A stretch of 64,000 nt of DNA from Portulaca oleracea (GCA_029582165.1 CM055890.1:10859787-10923786), one strand, 5' to 3'; numbered from the stretch's first letter, positions 1 to 12,383 are shown. Program-made: numbers and translations. The notes: generated by a model not told the origin, from the sequence alone.

Positions 1-244
1 CCAGAGAGTCTTCTTACGTTTGTAGCATTAATTTAACACTGAATAATTTCATCAGTGTATGCATCAACAGACAAATTGAAAACCAGGTTACATTAACACA
101 ACGCAACAGTATATCTTTAACACAAATATTGCTTAAGAATATGTTATGAATTCGAATAATTGGTAAAGACAACTAAAAAACGGAGCAAAAAGAAAACAAG
201 ATCCTCAACTGAAGTAGATAAGTAACCAAACTGTTGAGTGTTCC
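1..244 (-). other. 3' flank / probable 3' UTR of the plastid PDH E1-beta gene
   Basis: A+T-rich sequence directly downstream (minus strand) of the TAG stop at 245-247. I see no coding potential and no unambiguous AATAAA signal. It is called 3' UTR and flank only by position. Confidence 0.5.
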
Positions 245-3200
245 CTACCTGCACAACTGCTCAACTGCAGCAACAATCTGAGCAGGTTGGACGACGGTCC
301 ACTCTTCCAAAGGTCCAGCATATGGGGTGGGCACATCTTGGGATGACAAACACATAATTGGTGCATCCAAGTAATCATGAAAGTTCTCGTTTATAGCCGC
401 TGTCAAACTGGCCCCAATACCCCCAGTTCTCATGCACTCCTCCACAATCAGCACTCTGTGGGTCTTCTTCACCGAGTTCCCAATGGTGTGAAGATCAAAA
501 GGCTTCAGCGATCGGATGTCAATCACCTCGGGATCGTACCCTTTGTTGACGAGTGTCTTGGCCGCTTGCATAACATGATACCTCATCCTAGAATATGTCA
601 AGATGGTGATGTGTTCCCCGGGCCTCACCATCTCTGCCTCTTCTAGAGAGAGCACATACTCTTCATCTGGGATTCTCTCCTTGAGGTTGTACAGCAGAAC
701 ATGCTCAAACAGAATGACAGGATTCTCACTTCTGATTGCGGCTTTCATCAACCCTTTCGCATTGTAAGGAGTGGAGCAGGCAACCATTTGGATACCCGGG
801 ATTGATTGGAAGTACGACTCCAGACGTTGGGAGTGTTCAGCCCCGAGTTGACGACCTACCCCTCCTGGCCCACGAATAACTATGGGGATGGTGAATTGTC
901 CCCCAGAAGTGTAATGGAGCATGCCACAGTTGTTTGAGATTTGGTTGAATGCCAGGAGAAGGAATCCCATGTTCATCCCTTCAACAACAGGCCTAAGGCC
1001 AGTCATCGCAGCCCCGATCCCCATCCCAGTGAAGGAATTTTCGGCAATTGGTGTGTCGAGGACCCTCAGATCTCCGTACTTTGTAGCAAGTCCCTTGGTC
1101 ACCTTGTAGGAACCACCATAGTGGCCTACATCTTCACCCATGACACATACACGGGGATCCCTTTGCATTTCTTCATCCAAACCTTCACGTAGTGCTTCAA
1201 AGAGCAAAACTTCATGCCTGAAAAAATGAAAGGAAATCATAACAAAAGGAATTGGAACAGAGGAGATAACATATAGCCCAGCTTGCTGATAGTATAATTT
1301 CAGTGACTATGATATTGGATCTCATCAATATGGAACGGATGCTCGGATTAGGTATACACTTAGTTGCACCATGATTTACATCAAAGTTTAGCAGGAACAA
1401 TTCACATAATCTTGGGAACAGTTTGCAGTCGACCGCACAAAAGCAGCCACGGAAACAGCAATAAAATGCTGAATACAATTGTTGCAGACGATTCAACAGC
1501 TTTATGACAAGCTTTAAATTGTTCATTATTTTCTGTTACTTGAGTGATGCAGGTCCATATAAATTCAGCACACATCATTGCAGTGCTATTTACTCTTACA
1601 TCATATTGATAACAATGGGAGGGTCTGAAGGAAAAAAAAAATCTAAATATTCATTAATCACGAACAACCATCCAAGTTATTACGATTGCAGTTCTTGAAC
1701 AATCTACACAATCCAATAAAGTGATCAAAAGTATGGTTTGCAAACAAATATACACAATCCAAAAATTGATCAAAAGAAAGCTTACTCCAGATTTCCTCAT
1801 GAAACATGGGCTTGTTTCTTAATACAATGCCTACAAACCCAAAACTCACCTAGAACAAATGAATTGAATCCGGGCTACTCCGATGGGGCTCATTTTAGCA
1901 AGTATAAATATGGAGAATAACAGGTATCCAGCAGTTACAGGATGTTCAAATTGTAAAACTTTTCAATCAAATAGATATCACTGAAAGTGACATAATTGAA
2001 AAGGCCCAGACCATCCACCTTTAGTAAACAAGAGGCTAAATGCATCCCCGTATCTATGACTATCATCTGCTTATTCTTATGCCAGCTGGTCTTAATTGAA
2101 GGTGATAAATAAAAGCTTAACTGATAAAGATTATTGAGCAGGACCATTAGTGACCAGAGAAGATTCACAGATGTTCAAAGAACTGGATTCCAACGTACAT
2201 ATTCCAGATGAATGTGAATCCAGGTAGGGATGTTTTCGATGGCGCAATCAAGAAGGGGAAATCAATTTAAAACCCTTTACTTCCTTTGTGGTTCAAAGTT
2301 CAAACCCAAATCGAAATCCACATTCTTTTCCATGGACTATTTAGTACAACAACAATAACAAGTGTGGATTGGCCTTTTCAGTGTTTAGGGGAAGATCCAA
2401 ACATAGTCAATCTTACACCAATGGTTTCGGCAGATCTAGATATCAAGCAACATTACCCAGTATGGAGTTTCGTGCCGTTAATAAAAATTGTTCTCTTTCC
2501 CATTCCTCCTTTTTTTACCCTAAAGGGGTTCATCACTAACCTCCTAGGATAGGATTTCAACACTCAAAACTTGGGAGATCAAACTAACAATAACAGAAAA
2601 TACCGTATCACATGCAACGTCAACAAAGCCACTAACTCCCACTGTCAACCAACTGTCTTACAAGACCACAACCGAACACCAGCTATGACAATAACAATTC
2701 CGGCAATAATTCCCCGTTCAACAACCACTCTACAGCTGTCCACTCTACTGTAATTGATGCACAGAGCATCAACCATGTCAATCAGCCACAACCATGCACC
2801 AGAAGCAGCAAACATAGAGTGTATGGTAAACTTTGGGCTCTTAGAAATTGACCATGGCTGCTGCATCTATATGGAGTCCTATCTTTCACCACAATCCATC
2901 AGAATTATTGTAAAGTGTGGAGCATTGCACTATCAAACTCTACATCTTAAGTGTCCTATGTCATTGCCATATTAGATCTCAAAACGGGAGGAATGTTCGG
3001 GTGGTGGCCAATCTCTCTTAAGAATCCAAAAATCCCAAGAGGCAAAACTGTCGTGAGAACGGCCTCCAAGTCCAACCATAGTTAACACAAAATTGAAAAG
3101 AAAGACACCTTTTGAAAGAATCCTTGAGTGTATCAAAACCAAGATGACTCCTTTGACCAGCAAACACCAGGTACTTCTGGCCTACACACTTTGCCTCCCA

Positions 3201-5048
3201 CAACATCACACGATATCAATCATCCACAGCGGTTTCACATGATTAGATGTAAGCAATAAGTTCTCTGCTTCATGGAAAAACAATCTCACAGTACACAGAA
3301 GGATTTTTTTTTTTATTGGTCATTATCTTTCAAGGTTTCTGTTCTAGAAACTACTAGTAAGCACAATAGTTATCCGCACATGGTAAAGCTGGGACAAAGT
3401 CCCTCTAGATAATACACCATCTTACTTCTTCCATGAACCACTCAGCCATAAGGCTTCCAACGTTGCCACAAAGAGATCAAATTCTTTAAGAACACAAGGA
3501 AAACTTCTACAAAGAAATTCCACATAAATTCCAGTTTCTCAAGAGAGTAGCAGAAATGAATGATTGTGAAAAGATAATAAATGGAAAATGAGACCTGACT
3601 TGTTGTATTATTCTCAAGTACAAATCCAAGCCACAAAAAAGGGTAATGATGCTTACACTTAGCTATTCTACAGGCTGAGGAGACAAAGGAAGAGGTGGTA
3701 GATGGAGAGGGACATAACAGGATACAAAATACAATGAAGCTAGTTCTATTCAGCACCCACGTCGTTTCAACTAAACAAAACAAAAACTGAAGAAACCATG
3801 CATATAAAAGACAATGCTTATGCCCCCCCACCCCCTTTCAATGAAAAATCAATCACTTTGCTGATGCTCCATAAAAGACATTCTTGTAGGCCTAAAAAAT
3901 TTTGCTCTTTAGTGTTTCAGAATGAATTGCCACCTTAGCATATATTCCTAATAGCACTTTCATTTTCCTAACTTTGTTTTCTGCTTGCATTAAAGACCTC
4001 AGCTTAGGTGAATTGATTGATAATGATACACAGAACATAATACATAAATATTTGGTCACAATCTAAAACATTAAAAGCCCTACTGACAAAACAACGGAAC
4101 TTTTTTCCTTTTCGAATCCAATGAGTCACTGTCTTCAGGTGAATTTATCCTGAAATGAGTCAACCCTGGCCTTAGAGAAAATACATCAATTAGGTCCAAT
4201 AAACTTATACTCCACCCATTGCTCCCTGTTCTTGAAGCAACTTTGATACCTCAATCCTTAACGTTAACTCACATCAAGCTTTCAAGTATGCCGTCCTTGT
4301 TAAGGCTCTAGGATAAATTTGAGTCCTGAATTGCACTCATGAAGCTTTTACCATTCTTAAAACAAAGCCCCAACACAGGCTTTGAAATGGGGTTGGTAAT
4401 GTAAAACAACCACATAAATTACACCAGAAATTACCCATGGCCCATAGACGATTGGATACAACTATAAAACCATTAAAGAAACAATAAATTTTGATTGCAG
4501 ACAATACAGTGATCAACAGAAAAGAAGTTAAGACTAACATACCCAGTTTTAGATGACGCAGGGGTGGCAGCAGGACTCTGCAGAAACAACATAATAAAAA
4601 GTTAAACTGAAATCCCAAATCCCAACCGTAGAATGCCAACTGACCCACCCAGTTGCTCAAATGAAGAAAAAACTAAATTAAAATGCAGAATAATGGCAGT
4701 ACTCACAGCAACAGCATGTGTAATCAGACTCCCAGTTCTGTTTCGCTCAGGCATCGAACCATGGCTAGCACGAAGATCAGATCTCACAACCAAGAATCCA
4801 ACTTTCCTCCCTAAGGACCCAAAAATAAGCAGAATTTCAGATGCCCATAAATCATAGCCCCATGAAGAAGATAAAAATGAAACAAACCCGCGAATTTAAC
4901 ACCCAAAGAATGGATCTTTATGAACCCAGTTAGAATCCGAACCAAACGTAAACAAACCTGGAATTGAAGGCCGGAATCGGTTGGAATCAAATGAAGAGGC
5001 GGAAGAGAGAGAGGAAGAAGCAGCCAGTGAGTGAATGGTGGCAGCCAT
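245..5048 (-). CDS. PDH-E1 BETA: Pyruvate dehydrogenase E1 component subunit beta, chloroplastic (four coding exons)
   Basis: Beta subunit of the plastid pyruvate dehydrogenase E1 heterotetramer, which with thiamine diphosphate decarboxylates pyruvate to supply acetyl-CoA for fatty-acid synthesis. On the minus strand I resolve exon 1 5048-4958, exon 2 4810-4707, exon 3 4577-4543 and exon 4 1217-245. All introns are GT-AG and phases match, giving 1203 nt, about 400 residues, close to the usual length. Residues 1 to about 75 are Ser/Ala-rich and basic, as in a chloroplast transit peptide. Exon 4 carries the whole conserved core: [12 protein letters not shown], then [20 protein letters not shown], the [12 protein letters not shown] region, and the C-terminal transketolase-type domain ending EQLCR. 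The sequence matches the plastid rather than the mitochondrial E1-beta class. No frameshift or internal stop is present, so it is probably functional. Confidence 0.95.
1218..4542 (-). other. Intron 3 of the E1-beta gene (3.3 kb)
   Basis: The donor is GTATG at 4542 and the acceptor is CAG ending at 1218. The intron is A+T-rich and I found no convincing coding exon, transposon terminus or RNA gene in it. Short ORFs on both strands have no recognisable domain. There is a short C-run near 3823-3835. Confidence 0.7.
4543..5048 (-). other. PDH-E1 BETA: Exons 1-3 of the E1-beta gene (transit peptide and a 35-nt micro-exon)
   Basis: The start ATG is at 5048-5046 and opens [19 protein letters not shown], a typical plastid-targeting start. 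Exon 1 ends at 4958 in phase 1. Exon 2 (4810-4707) encodes a basic stretch ending ITHAVA. Exon 3 is only 35 nt (4577-4543), encodes [11 protein letters not shown] plus two bases, and joins to 1217 to complete a Gly codon. Each boundary was chosen because a GT/AG pair and the reading phase agree at once. Confidence 0.88.
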
Positions 5049-5340
5049 TGGAGATTGAGGAACTTTGAGGGGAGAGAAGAAAAGAGAAGGAATGAACAAG
5101 TTTTAAAGGGAGAGAAAGAGAGTGGGCGGAGAAATTGAGGGGGAAAGGGGAAGACAGCACTGCGTCTCTGCTTTCTGAGTTGAAGTTGGCAAACTACAAG
5201 ATTTTACTTGTCAACAGCTCTAGCGCACAGTTGGGAGTTGCACACTTCGTTTCCATCGCCCACTCACTAGTTGCAGCGTGTTCTCATTCTCTGTGGCCGG
5301 GTGTTCCGTGGACCTTTAACAAATTTCTTAATTCTTAATT
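5049..5340 (-). promoter_or_regulatory. 5' leader and proximal promoter region of E1-beta
   Basis: Region upstream of the minus-strand start codon. The first ~100 bp is purine-rich on the plus strand (GAGAGA runs), so the transcript has a CT-rich leader of the kind common in plant 5' UTRs. I see no clear TATA box, so the transcription start is not assigned. Confidence 0.4.
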
Positions 5341-5357
5341 GAGTCATCGTCTGGGTG

Positions 5358-5379
5358 TATATATATATATATATATATA
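5358..5379. repeat. (TA)n microsatellite
   Basis: Uninterrupted TA repeat of about 11 units just upstream of the E1-beta promoter region. Confidence 0.9.
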
Positions 5380-5407
5380 CTAGCAAATTCCCGAGCGTTG
5401 CCCCGGA
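5380..5407 (-). mobile_element. Possible Helitron 3' terminus
   Basis: Read on the minus strand this is a GC-rich imperfect hairpin (CCGGGGCAACGCTCGGG) followed by a few A/T bases and CTAG, next to a T. That matches the hairpin-plus-CTRR 3' end of plant Helitrons. The body would extend rightward into the A+T-rich spacer. No 5' TC terminus, Rep or helicase sequence was identified, so this is tentative. Confidence 0.3.
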
Positions 5408-8077
5408 AAAAAAAATACCCGAGCGTTCATATATCAATACATTAAAAAAAATATTAGAGCGTTGTTTGGTACGAATATGATGATATATTAAGAAATTCAA
5501 AAGACTTAACTAAGGAGAAGCAATTCTTTGATCAAATAAAACAAAACTACAATAAAAAATATAAGTTCAATAATATTTAATATGTGGACAAATAAAAAAA
5601 CAATGGTTAAGATAAAAGGACTATTATAAATGAGATGTCAAATGAATGGAGAATGTTATATTTGGTAAAAATACTGCAAAATCACAATAAGATTAAGGAA
5701 TGCCAACATACGAAATTAAATGAATGTCGTCAGAGAATTTATGGCACTAATGACAATTCTGATGCTTCAACATATAGCTTCTTTTCAATTAACTGATGTG
5801 ATTAACTCAATCCAGGGTTATATTGACCATTGAAATGAGATTTACGGACAAAAACACATGATTGTTGTAAGTATTCGGGTAATATGGCACATAACATACA
5901 TATAGTGCTTCGTGCAATATGGGATGGAATATTTTGAATATATTTTGAAAATTGGTGCCTCTATAATGTAATTTTACTCCATCAATATGCATGTAACTAT
6001 CATTTAAAAGATGAAAATAAATTTGTACATTTATAGTATCTATATAATTTAATGCCTATATAATGTAACTACAATGTAATTTGACTCCCCTAATGTGTGG
6101 TTATCAATGTTCTTAAACATAGGTATAACAATGGCCAACTCCTCAATTAAAGTCAAACCAAGAAACTCTAAATTACAGATGTATGTCATTTTTTCAAAAA
6201 AAAAAAAAGATGTATGTTATAGTGATTGGAATCAAAATTTATTTTGTAGTATGATTGGAATCAAAATTTATTTTGACTACACGTATGTTACATAACCACA
6301 CCCAGTTTAATATGAAATACTGCAATTTATTAGGTGCACATCAAACGTGTGCTTTAAATATTATAATTGTTCGCTCTTGTTGCTATATGATAGTTCTTTA
6401 AAAAATTAAAATTTAAAATATTCAAGAAATATTATTATTTTTTAGAGAATCAAGAAATATTTTATTCATATACCAAGAGATCATCATTGATAATTACAAA
6501 AAAAAAATAGTTACTAAAATTTGATTGTTAATTACTCATAAATTGCAATGCATTACAATATGAAATTATCATCATTAGAAAAGATTTTACTGAAAATTAC
6601 AATGGAGGTAATTTTATATTATAAAAAATTAAAGGTCAAAATTTAGTCAAAGTGACAGTTAATTTAGAATGGAAGGAGTATACTAATATTCAAAAAAATA
6701 CCCTACATTATATAAAAATTAAAAATTAATTTTGAATTGATTAAAAATAAATTTTTAATTTGATTCAGTGGTCAATTACTTGTTTGTGGAAAAATAAGTT
6801 ATTAAATATCAAAACTAATTAAACAAAATTAAAATAATCTAACTGGTACAAAATAAATTTTTTGTTTAGAACTTTTCTAAAACATTATTTCATATAAATA
6901 CAAGTCTAAAGTAATAAGCATTGTACATGTTATCTAATGGCTAATGTTTTATGATATTGATACGTATTGAAACTATATTGCAAATAGGTCAAAACATAGT
7001 TATATACATGCTTTAACTTTGGATATTATAGAAACATGGCTTAAGGGCTCTTCTACCAAATTGCATAATATTCACATATACACTCATTTTTGGGTCTGAA
7101 AAATTGTATTTTCATGTCTATTGAAACAGTTATAAATTTAAGGAATAATGATATATTTTTCAGAAAAAAATAATGCTATTTACAATTAATATAGAATCAT
7201 ATCTATGGTTGAAAATTTATGATGTAAAAATACAATATCATTTACTTTGTCTATTCTTATCTTCACGTACTTACATCGGTAATTTTAGATGTATTGCCAA
7301 TTAAACTCATCATGATACTTACCTCGTATAACATAATCTCGATCATAGAAACTAAATTTACAATAAAATCATAAAATAATTAGCTAAACATGTTCTTTTT
7401 GATTGAATAGATTTAAATCGTACCTATTTACAATTAATGTTAGCTACAATTAACATATAATCATATTTTTGGTTGAATAATTTCTGATGTAAGAACAATA
7501 CATAATTCATTGTGTATATTCATATATTTACGTAATTATAATGGTAATTGAATGCAGTATCAATAAAACCTATCATGATGTATTTATCTCGTATATTATA
7601 TAAGTCACTTTGCCTATTCCTATCTTTATGTACTTATATTAGTAATTTTAAATTTAAATACAGTGTCAATTAAATTTATCATGATAATTAAATTCATTTT
7701 GTATATTATAATATGGGTCACAAAAGTAAATTTGCAATAAAATCATAATATAATTTGATTATATGTTTTCTTTAAGGGTTTAACTCGTATCGACATTCAT
7801 ATTACCTTCACTATATATACCACAAAGTTCTATCTTTATAATTATAATTAAGTTTAAAGGATTCTCACAAAATAGTTATGATATTTTCTAATGTTTAGAC
7901 ATCACAATATAATTAGGATATAATATTAAAAGACGAAATAAACTAAAATAAGGTAGTATTCAAATATTGATTGCAAATAATAGTACAACTAACAACAACA
8001 ATAATAACAATAACAAGAAGTCAATAAAGTCAAATAGGTAGCTTTTAATGAGGTAGGGTCATAAATATGGATTGGAA

Positions 8078-8098
8078 ATAATAGTAGTAGTAGTAGTA

Positions 8099-8143
<45 letters not shown>
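8078..8143. repeat. (TAG)n/(TAA)n microsatellite
   Basis: Short TAG run passing into an uninterrupted TAA/AAT repeat. A smaller TAA tract lies at 8202-8228. Confidence 0.9.
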
Positions 8144-8309
8144 GAAAGCTTTAATGTGTTAGCTTAAAATGGAAATTTTAAAATTAGGTAGGGCATAATT
8201 AATAGTAATAATAATAATAATAATAATATGGAAATTTAAAAATGGGTAGGGATATTTTGGAAAATCAATATTTGTGATATCTTTTCCTTAGCTCCTTTTA
8301 TGGAGATGG

Positions 8310-8369
<60 letters not shown>
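8310..8369. repeat. (TAA)n microsatellite, ~20 units
   Basis: Uninterrupted trinucleotide repeat of about 60 bp. Reading frames through it (poly-Leu on the other strand) are low-complexity artefacts. Confidence 0.93.
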
Positions 8370-8772
8370 TCATGGGAAAATATAAAATGAAAAATGAAAA
8401 ATATGGTCATGTGAGTAACTTCTAGTGGGATAAAATGGAAAATAAAAGAAAAATTAGGGGTATAATTGGAAATCAATACTTGGGACATTTTGAGAATTAG
8501 GTGCTTTTAGTATGGTTGTTGATTATGTATGTTGTCAATTTTAATTTAATTTAATTTTAAAAGTGTCATTTTGGTTTGTTATTATTGAAACAGTATTTAG
8601 GAGAGGGGGTAGGGCGGAGGTAGTGCGTGTGATTAGGGTGGGAGGGAGGGCTATTAAAAAGAAGAAAAAAGAAAGAAAGAAATTGGGAGGGAAGTTAATG
8701 TTTTTTTTTTCAAGGGAAAAAATGGTCAATATTCCTACAATTAAGAAGAGAAGAGTCAAAGAGATTTTGCAA

Positions 8773-8775
<3 letters not shown>

Positions 8776-8805
<30 letters not shown>
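8776..8805. repeat. (TA)n microsatellite abutting an inverted-repeat element
   Basis: About 15 TA units ending exactly where the terminal inverted repeat of the 8806-10020 element begins. Confidence 0.9.
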
Positions 8806-8809
<4 letters not shown>

Positions 8810-10020
8810 TTTGCTAATCGTCGTCCTGGGGGCGATAGTTAAGAAAGAATCTTATCCACTTTATATTTTGCAAATCTTATGTATATATAATAAAAGATTA
8901 TTTTTTCAATAAAATATACTTATTATTTAATCAAATCTAAACAAATCTTATCATTACCTAATAAATATTTTATAATTATCTTTATAATTGTAGAATTGAA
9001 AATAGCACATAAAATTGATTATCTTCTCTATATTAGCTTATAATAGTCATATGGAGTTCCAAAAATATTGAAATATCATGGAGGGAGTCTCAACTCTCAA
9101 TTACCGCTCGCTGGTTTTTAGCCACTAAATCTGTAGTCTAAACCAAACCTATATTCTAGAATTGATTTTTTGCCACTAAATCTGTAGCCTAAATCAACCT
9201 TCAAAGTGCACCTCTTATCAGAGATTCTCCATCCAAAATCAATGAATTAACCCAAAAACAAACAAGCACCACAAACTCTTCTCAAATTCAAGCACTGTCG
9301 AAACGTATAGCTATGAAATGTTTCAATTTCCAAATCACACTCATAGTTCACCAAAATATTATTTTCATGATTGCAACTTGCAAACCCTACCAATTCTACC
9401 AATCAATTTTTTTTTCCCAATAAACCCAACAGAGAACAAAGTGCCTTTGGGCACAAGCAGAGCCATGTAACTCTAGTATACAAAATGAAAAAACCCAGAG
9501 TCTCACATGAACAAATGAGGGCAATAGAGAGAGGAGCAACTGTAATATTTACTTTTTACAATTGTATTTCATGAGTTGCCTTTTGGAAATTGGCTATGTT
9601 CGTCTGATTGTGCATGTGTTCATTCCACTCTTAAACGTTTGGTGGAGAATGGTGAGAAGAAGCGGCCAGATCATCTCATTGATATTATAAAGAAAAAGCA
9701 CACGGAGGAAGGTTTGAGTGTGGACAATCTTGATTTAAAATGGATGGTTTTCAATAGGAGAATATTATGGCTCGATAAGAAATTGTAATTTGAATTTTTG
9801 GGGCTGTAGCAATAAGAAACTAGGGATTTGGGCAGTGGAGAGAGAAACTACGTTTTATGTGGGATTTGGAATATGAAATTTGAAAGGATAATAGGAAGAT
9901 TATTTCCTTTCTTAATATTTGATATTATATCTAAAATTTATTATATGTGAATTAAAAATAATATAAATTAGATAAGATTCTTTTTTAACCATCGCCTCAG
10001 GGCGACGATTAGCAAAACCG
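8806..10020. mobile_element. 1.2-kb element with ~50-bp terminal inverted repeats, unclassified DNA transposon
   Basis: Left end 8806-8856 (starting CGGTTTTGCTAATCGTCG) and right end 9970-10020 are inverted copies of each other over about 50 bp with a few mismatches. It is flanked by a TA microsatellite on the left and a TAA tract on the right, so a target duplication cannot be read; it may be only TA. No transposase is recognisable. An internal 70-codon frame (9576-9788) has mixed composition and could be a captured gene fragment, but I do not recognise it. Long TIRs without transposase suggest a non-autonomous Mutator-like or Micron-like element. Confidence 0.65.
9576..9788 (+). CDS. Unrecognised 70-codon ORF inside the inverted-repeat element
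   Basis: The frame includes CVHSTLKRLVENG and a Lys-rich segment, unlike the A+T-biased translation of its surroundings. No start context, splice sites or known domain could be established. It may be a captured fragment of a host gene or chance; I assign no function. Confidence 0.2.
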   Translation: MPFGNWLCSSDCACVHSTLKRLVENGEKKRPDHLIDIIKKKHTEEGLSVDNLDLKWMVFNRRILWLDKKL

Positions 10021-10326
10021 TAATAATAATAATACCAACAAACTTTACTATTAATATTATATAAATTCTTTCGTTTTGATTCCCGCAACAAATTGGCATG
10101 TAATGTTATCTAGACTAGAAAAAAAATGTAAGTGGCACTTTAAAGTTTTAACTAGTGTTATTATCTGTGTGATCTACATGTTATTTTGTCTAATTTGTTA
10201 GTTTTTATTGTTTTCTTCTTGCAAATATATTTTTCATTTTTTGCCCATTGTTATGAAGGAACGAGACAAAAATTTGTAAAGAATTTTCGTTGTTTTATTT
10301 TCCTAGACACATTTGGAATTGTTCGT

Positions 10327-10356
10327 TACTATTACTATTATCATTACTATTACTAC

Positions 10357-10390
<34 letters not shown>
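10327..10390. repeat. (TAT/TAC)n microsatellite
   Basis: Interrupted, then perfect, TTA/TAT trinucleotide repeat of about 64 bp. Confidence 0.9.
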
Positions 10391-10392
<2 letters not shown>

Positions 10393-10579
10393 CCTTTTTT
10401 CAATTTTAAATTAAATTTGTGAGTTAGCTAAATAATTTTAAATGCAATTATGTAAAAGTATTCTGAATAAGATAAGATAAGATAATATAATATATGATAA
10501 GATAATATAAGGATTGATAAATTTTACTTACCATCCTAAAAAACAAAGCAATCTAGTAGAACTATTACATTTAAATTTA

Positions 10580-10922
10580 GGGTTTTTGGCCACAAATAAT
10601 CCATAGTGAGGGGCTTATGATTGAAAATAATCAAAAGTTACTTTCCGGGAACTGACTGTTTGTACTTTTTCACTATTTTCCCATAGTAGTCCATAATAAA
10701 TTTCCGGCACCGGAAAGCTGACGTGGCGATCATAAATTTCCTTTTTGAAGTATGAATAAACATTCTTTCCGGTCGCCACGTTAGCTTTTCGGTGTCGCAA
10801 ATTGATTCTGGACTACTATAAGAAAATAGTGAAAAAATACAAACTGTCAGTGGTTGAAAAGTAACTTTGGATTATTCTCAGTCATAATCTCCTCAGTACG
10901 GATTATTTGTGACCAAAAATCC
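10580..10922. mobile_element. Palindromic Mutator-like MITE, copy 1
   Basis: A 343-bp element that folds on itself almost end to end. The ends are GGGTTTTTGGCCAC and its imperfect complement, and the central arms contain GCACCGGAAAGCTGACG and its near-complement. The flanks TTAAATTTA (10571-10579) and TTTAATTTA (10923-10931) differ by one base, consistent with a 9-bp target duplication, a Mutator-superfamily hallmark. It belongs with the copies at 20293-20633 and 61392-61755. Confidence 0.8.
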
Positions 10923-11094
10923 TTTAATTTATAGTAAAAATGTACTTTCATACTATTATAATTTTTTTATTTTCTGATTTTAACTTTTTACTGTGGGTGA
11001 AAACCCCTCTTACCCGACACTCTCCCTATTGTCTTTTCGACTTTATTAATTCTCCACACATTCTCCTTAGATTGACAACATTTTCACGAACAGT

Positions 11095-12383
11095 TTTTTT
11101 AATGTGGGTGAGGATAGGATCAGGAAAATTATGAGATTTGTGGAATCCCCGACTTTTTCCTTCATCATTAATAGAGTCCAACAGGGCTTTGTGACTCCGA
11201 CCCGAGGCCTGAGACAAGGAGACCACTATCTCCTTTCTTGTTTATCATAGTGATGGAAGGGTTGTCAGCACTGATGAGCAATGTAGTCAGCACCGGAGCT
11301 TTGCACGGTATCCAGATCTACCGTGAAGCACCCAACATCTCGCATCTTTTATTCACAAACGATACCATCCTCTTCTGCAAAGCTACCGAGGAGCAAACCT
11401 GGGAGGTGAAGAAGCTACTGAGAATTTATGAAGCAGCGTCGGGACGGCAAGTGAATTACAACAAAACCGACATGATGTTTCACAAGCATATCCCACAAGA
11501 AAGAAAACGTGCCATCACTGAAATATTGGAAATCAGAGAGGTCTTATGCCATGAGAACTACCTGGGCCTTCCAACTTGGGTCGGCAAATCAAGATATAAG
11601 GGCCTGTTATGTGTCAAGGATACTGTGGCCAAAAGACTCAACAATTTGGATAATCGATTTCTATCCTGGGCGGGCAGGGAGGTCATAATCAAGGCAATTG
11701 CATAAGCCCTCCCGATGTACGCGATGAGCATTTTTAAGCTCCCGACCACCCTGTGCAATGACATACAAAGGATTATAGGGCGATATTGGTGGGGAGGCAA
11801 AAACGGAGTTTGAAAGATGCATTGGCTGGGGATCTCACACCTAACCTTAAGCAAGGACTCGGGTGGCCTTGGTTTTAAAAATCTGGAGACTTTAATATAG
11901 CCCTACTAGCTAAACAAATATGGTGGCTTTGGCAACAACCGAGCTCTCTAGCTGCGAAGCTGCTGAAAGCTAAATACTACCCGAGAGGAGACATCTTTAC
12001 AGTAAGCCTCGGGCACCGACCTAGTTATACATGGCGAAGCATTTTGGAAGCTCGGGATTTGGTCAAAAGTAGAATGAGGTGGATTGTTGGTGATGGAAAG
12101 ACAATGAAAATTTGGGAAGACAAATGGGTGAGCCGCGAGCCAACATTCAAGATCATCACATCGCCGGATGCTCAAACCTCTATTTCCTATGTGCACGAAT
12201 TGATAGATGAGGGTACCAAAACATGGAACACCCAAATCCTACAACAACACTTTCTCCCAAGCGACGTGGAAGCAATCACATCTCTGCAGCTCATTCTTGG
12301 TATCATGCCAGACCAAACATGGATCTTGCCAACAAATGGGAAGACCAATTTGTCTCTTGGTATCATGCCAGACAATGTAAATT
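11095..12383 (+). pseudogene. LINE reverse transcriptase fragment
   Basis: Recognisable L1 RT segments in order: an RIRKIMRFVES-like motif, then GLRQGD (about 11205), then after a frame change the 11238-11705 frame with SHLLFTNDTILFCKA where the catalytic F/YADD motif should be, then NYLGLPTWVGKSRYKG, and downstream KMKIWEDKW-type motifs (12044-12190). The catalytic pair reads TND rather than ADD. TAA at about 11703, TGA at about 11812 and frameshifts interrupt it, so it is a dead copy. Confidence 0.85.

Larger units (their letters stand above)
5408..8805. other. A+T-rich intergenic spacer with degenerate repeats
   Basis: About 3.4 kb of very A+T-rich DNA without a recognisable gene. A 23-nt segment is duplicated in tandem near 6225-6275. 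Between 7180 and 7760 there are diverged direct repeats: a motif near 7181 recurs near 7443, and another near 7310 recurs near 7571 and 7676, so about 260 bp spacing. GTAGGG-containing segments flank the TAA microsatellites at 8040-8250. A Stowaway-like end (GGAAGGAGTA) near 6671-6680 has no visible partner. Confidence 0.6.

Noticed and set aside
377..1192. Plus-strand ORFs opposite the E1-beta exon
   Set aside because: They are shadows of the strongly conserved minus-strand coding exon and have no homology of their own.
1212..4660. Several 60-130 codon ORFs inside intron 3
   Set aside because: A+T-rich composition, no domains, and splice phases show this interval is an intron.
8288..8488. 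Poly-leucine ORF across the TAA microsatellite
   Set aside because: Translation of a trinucleotide repeat.
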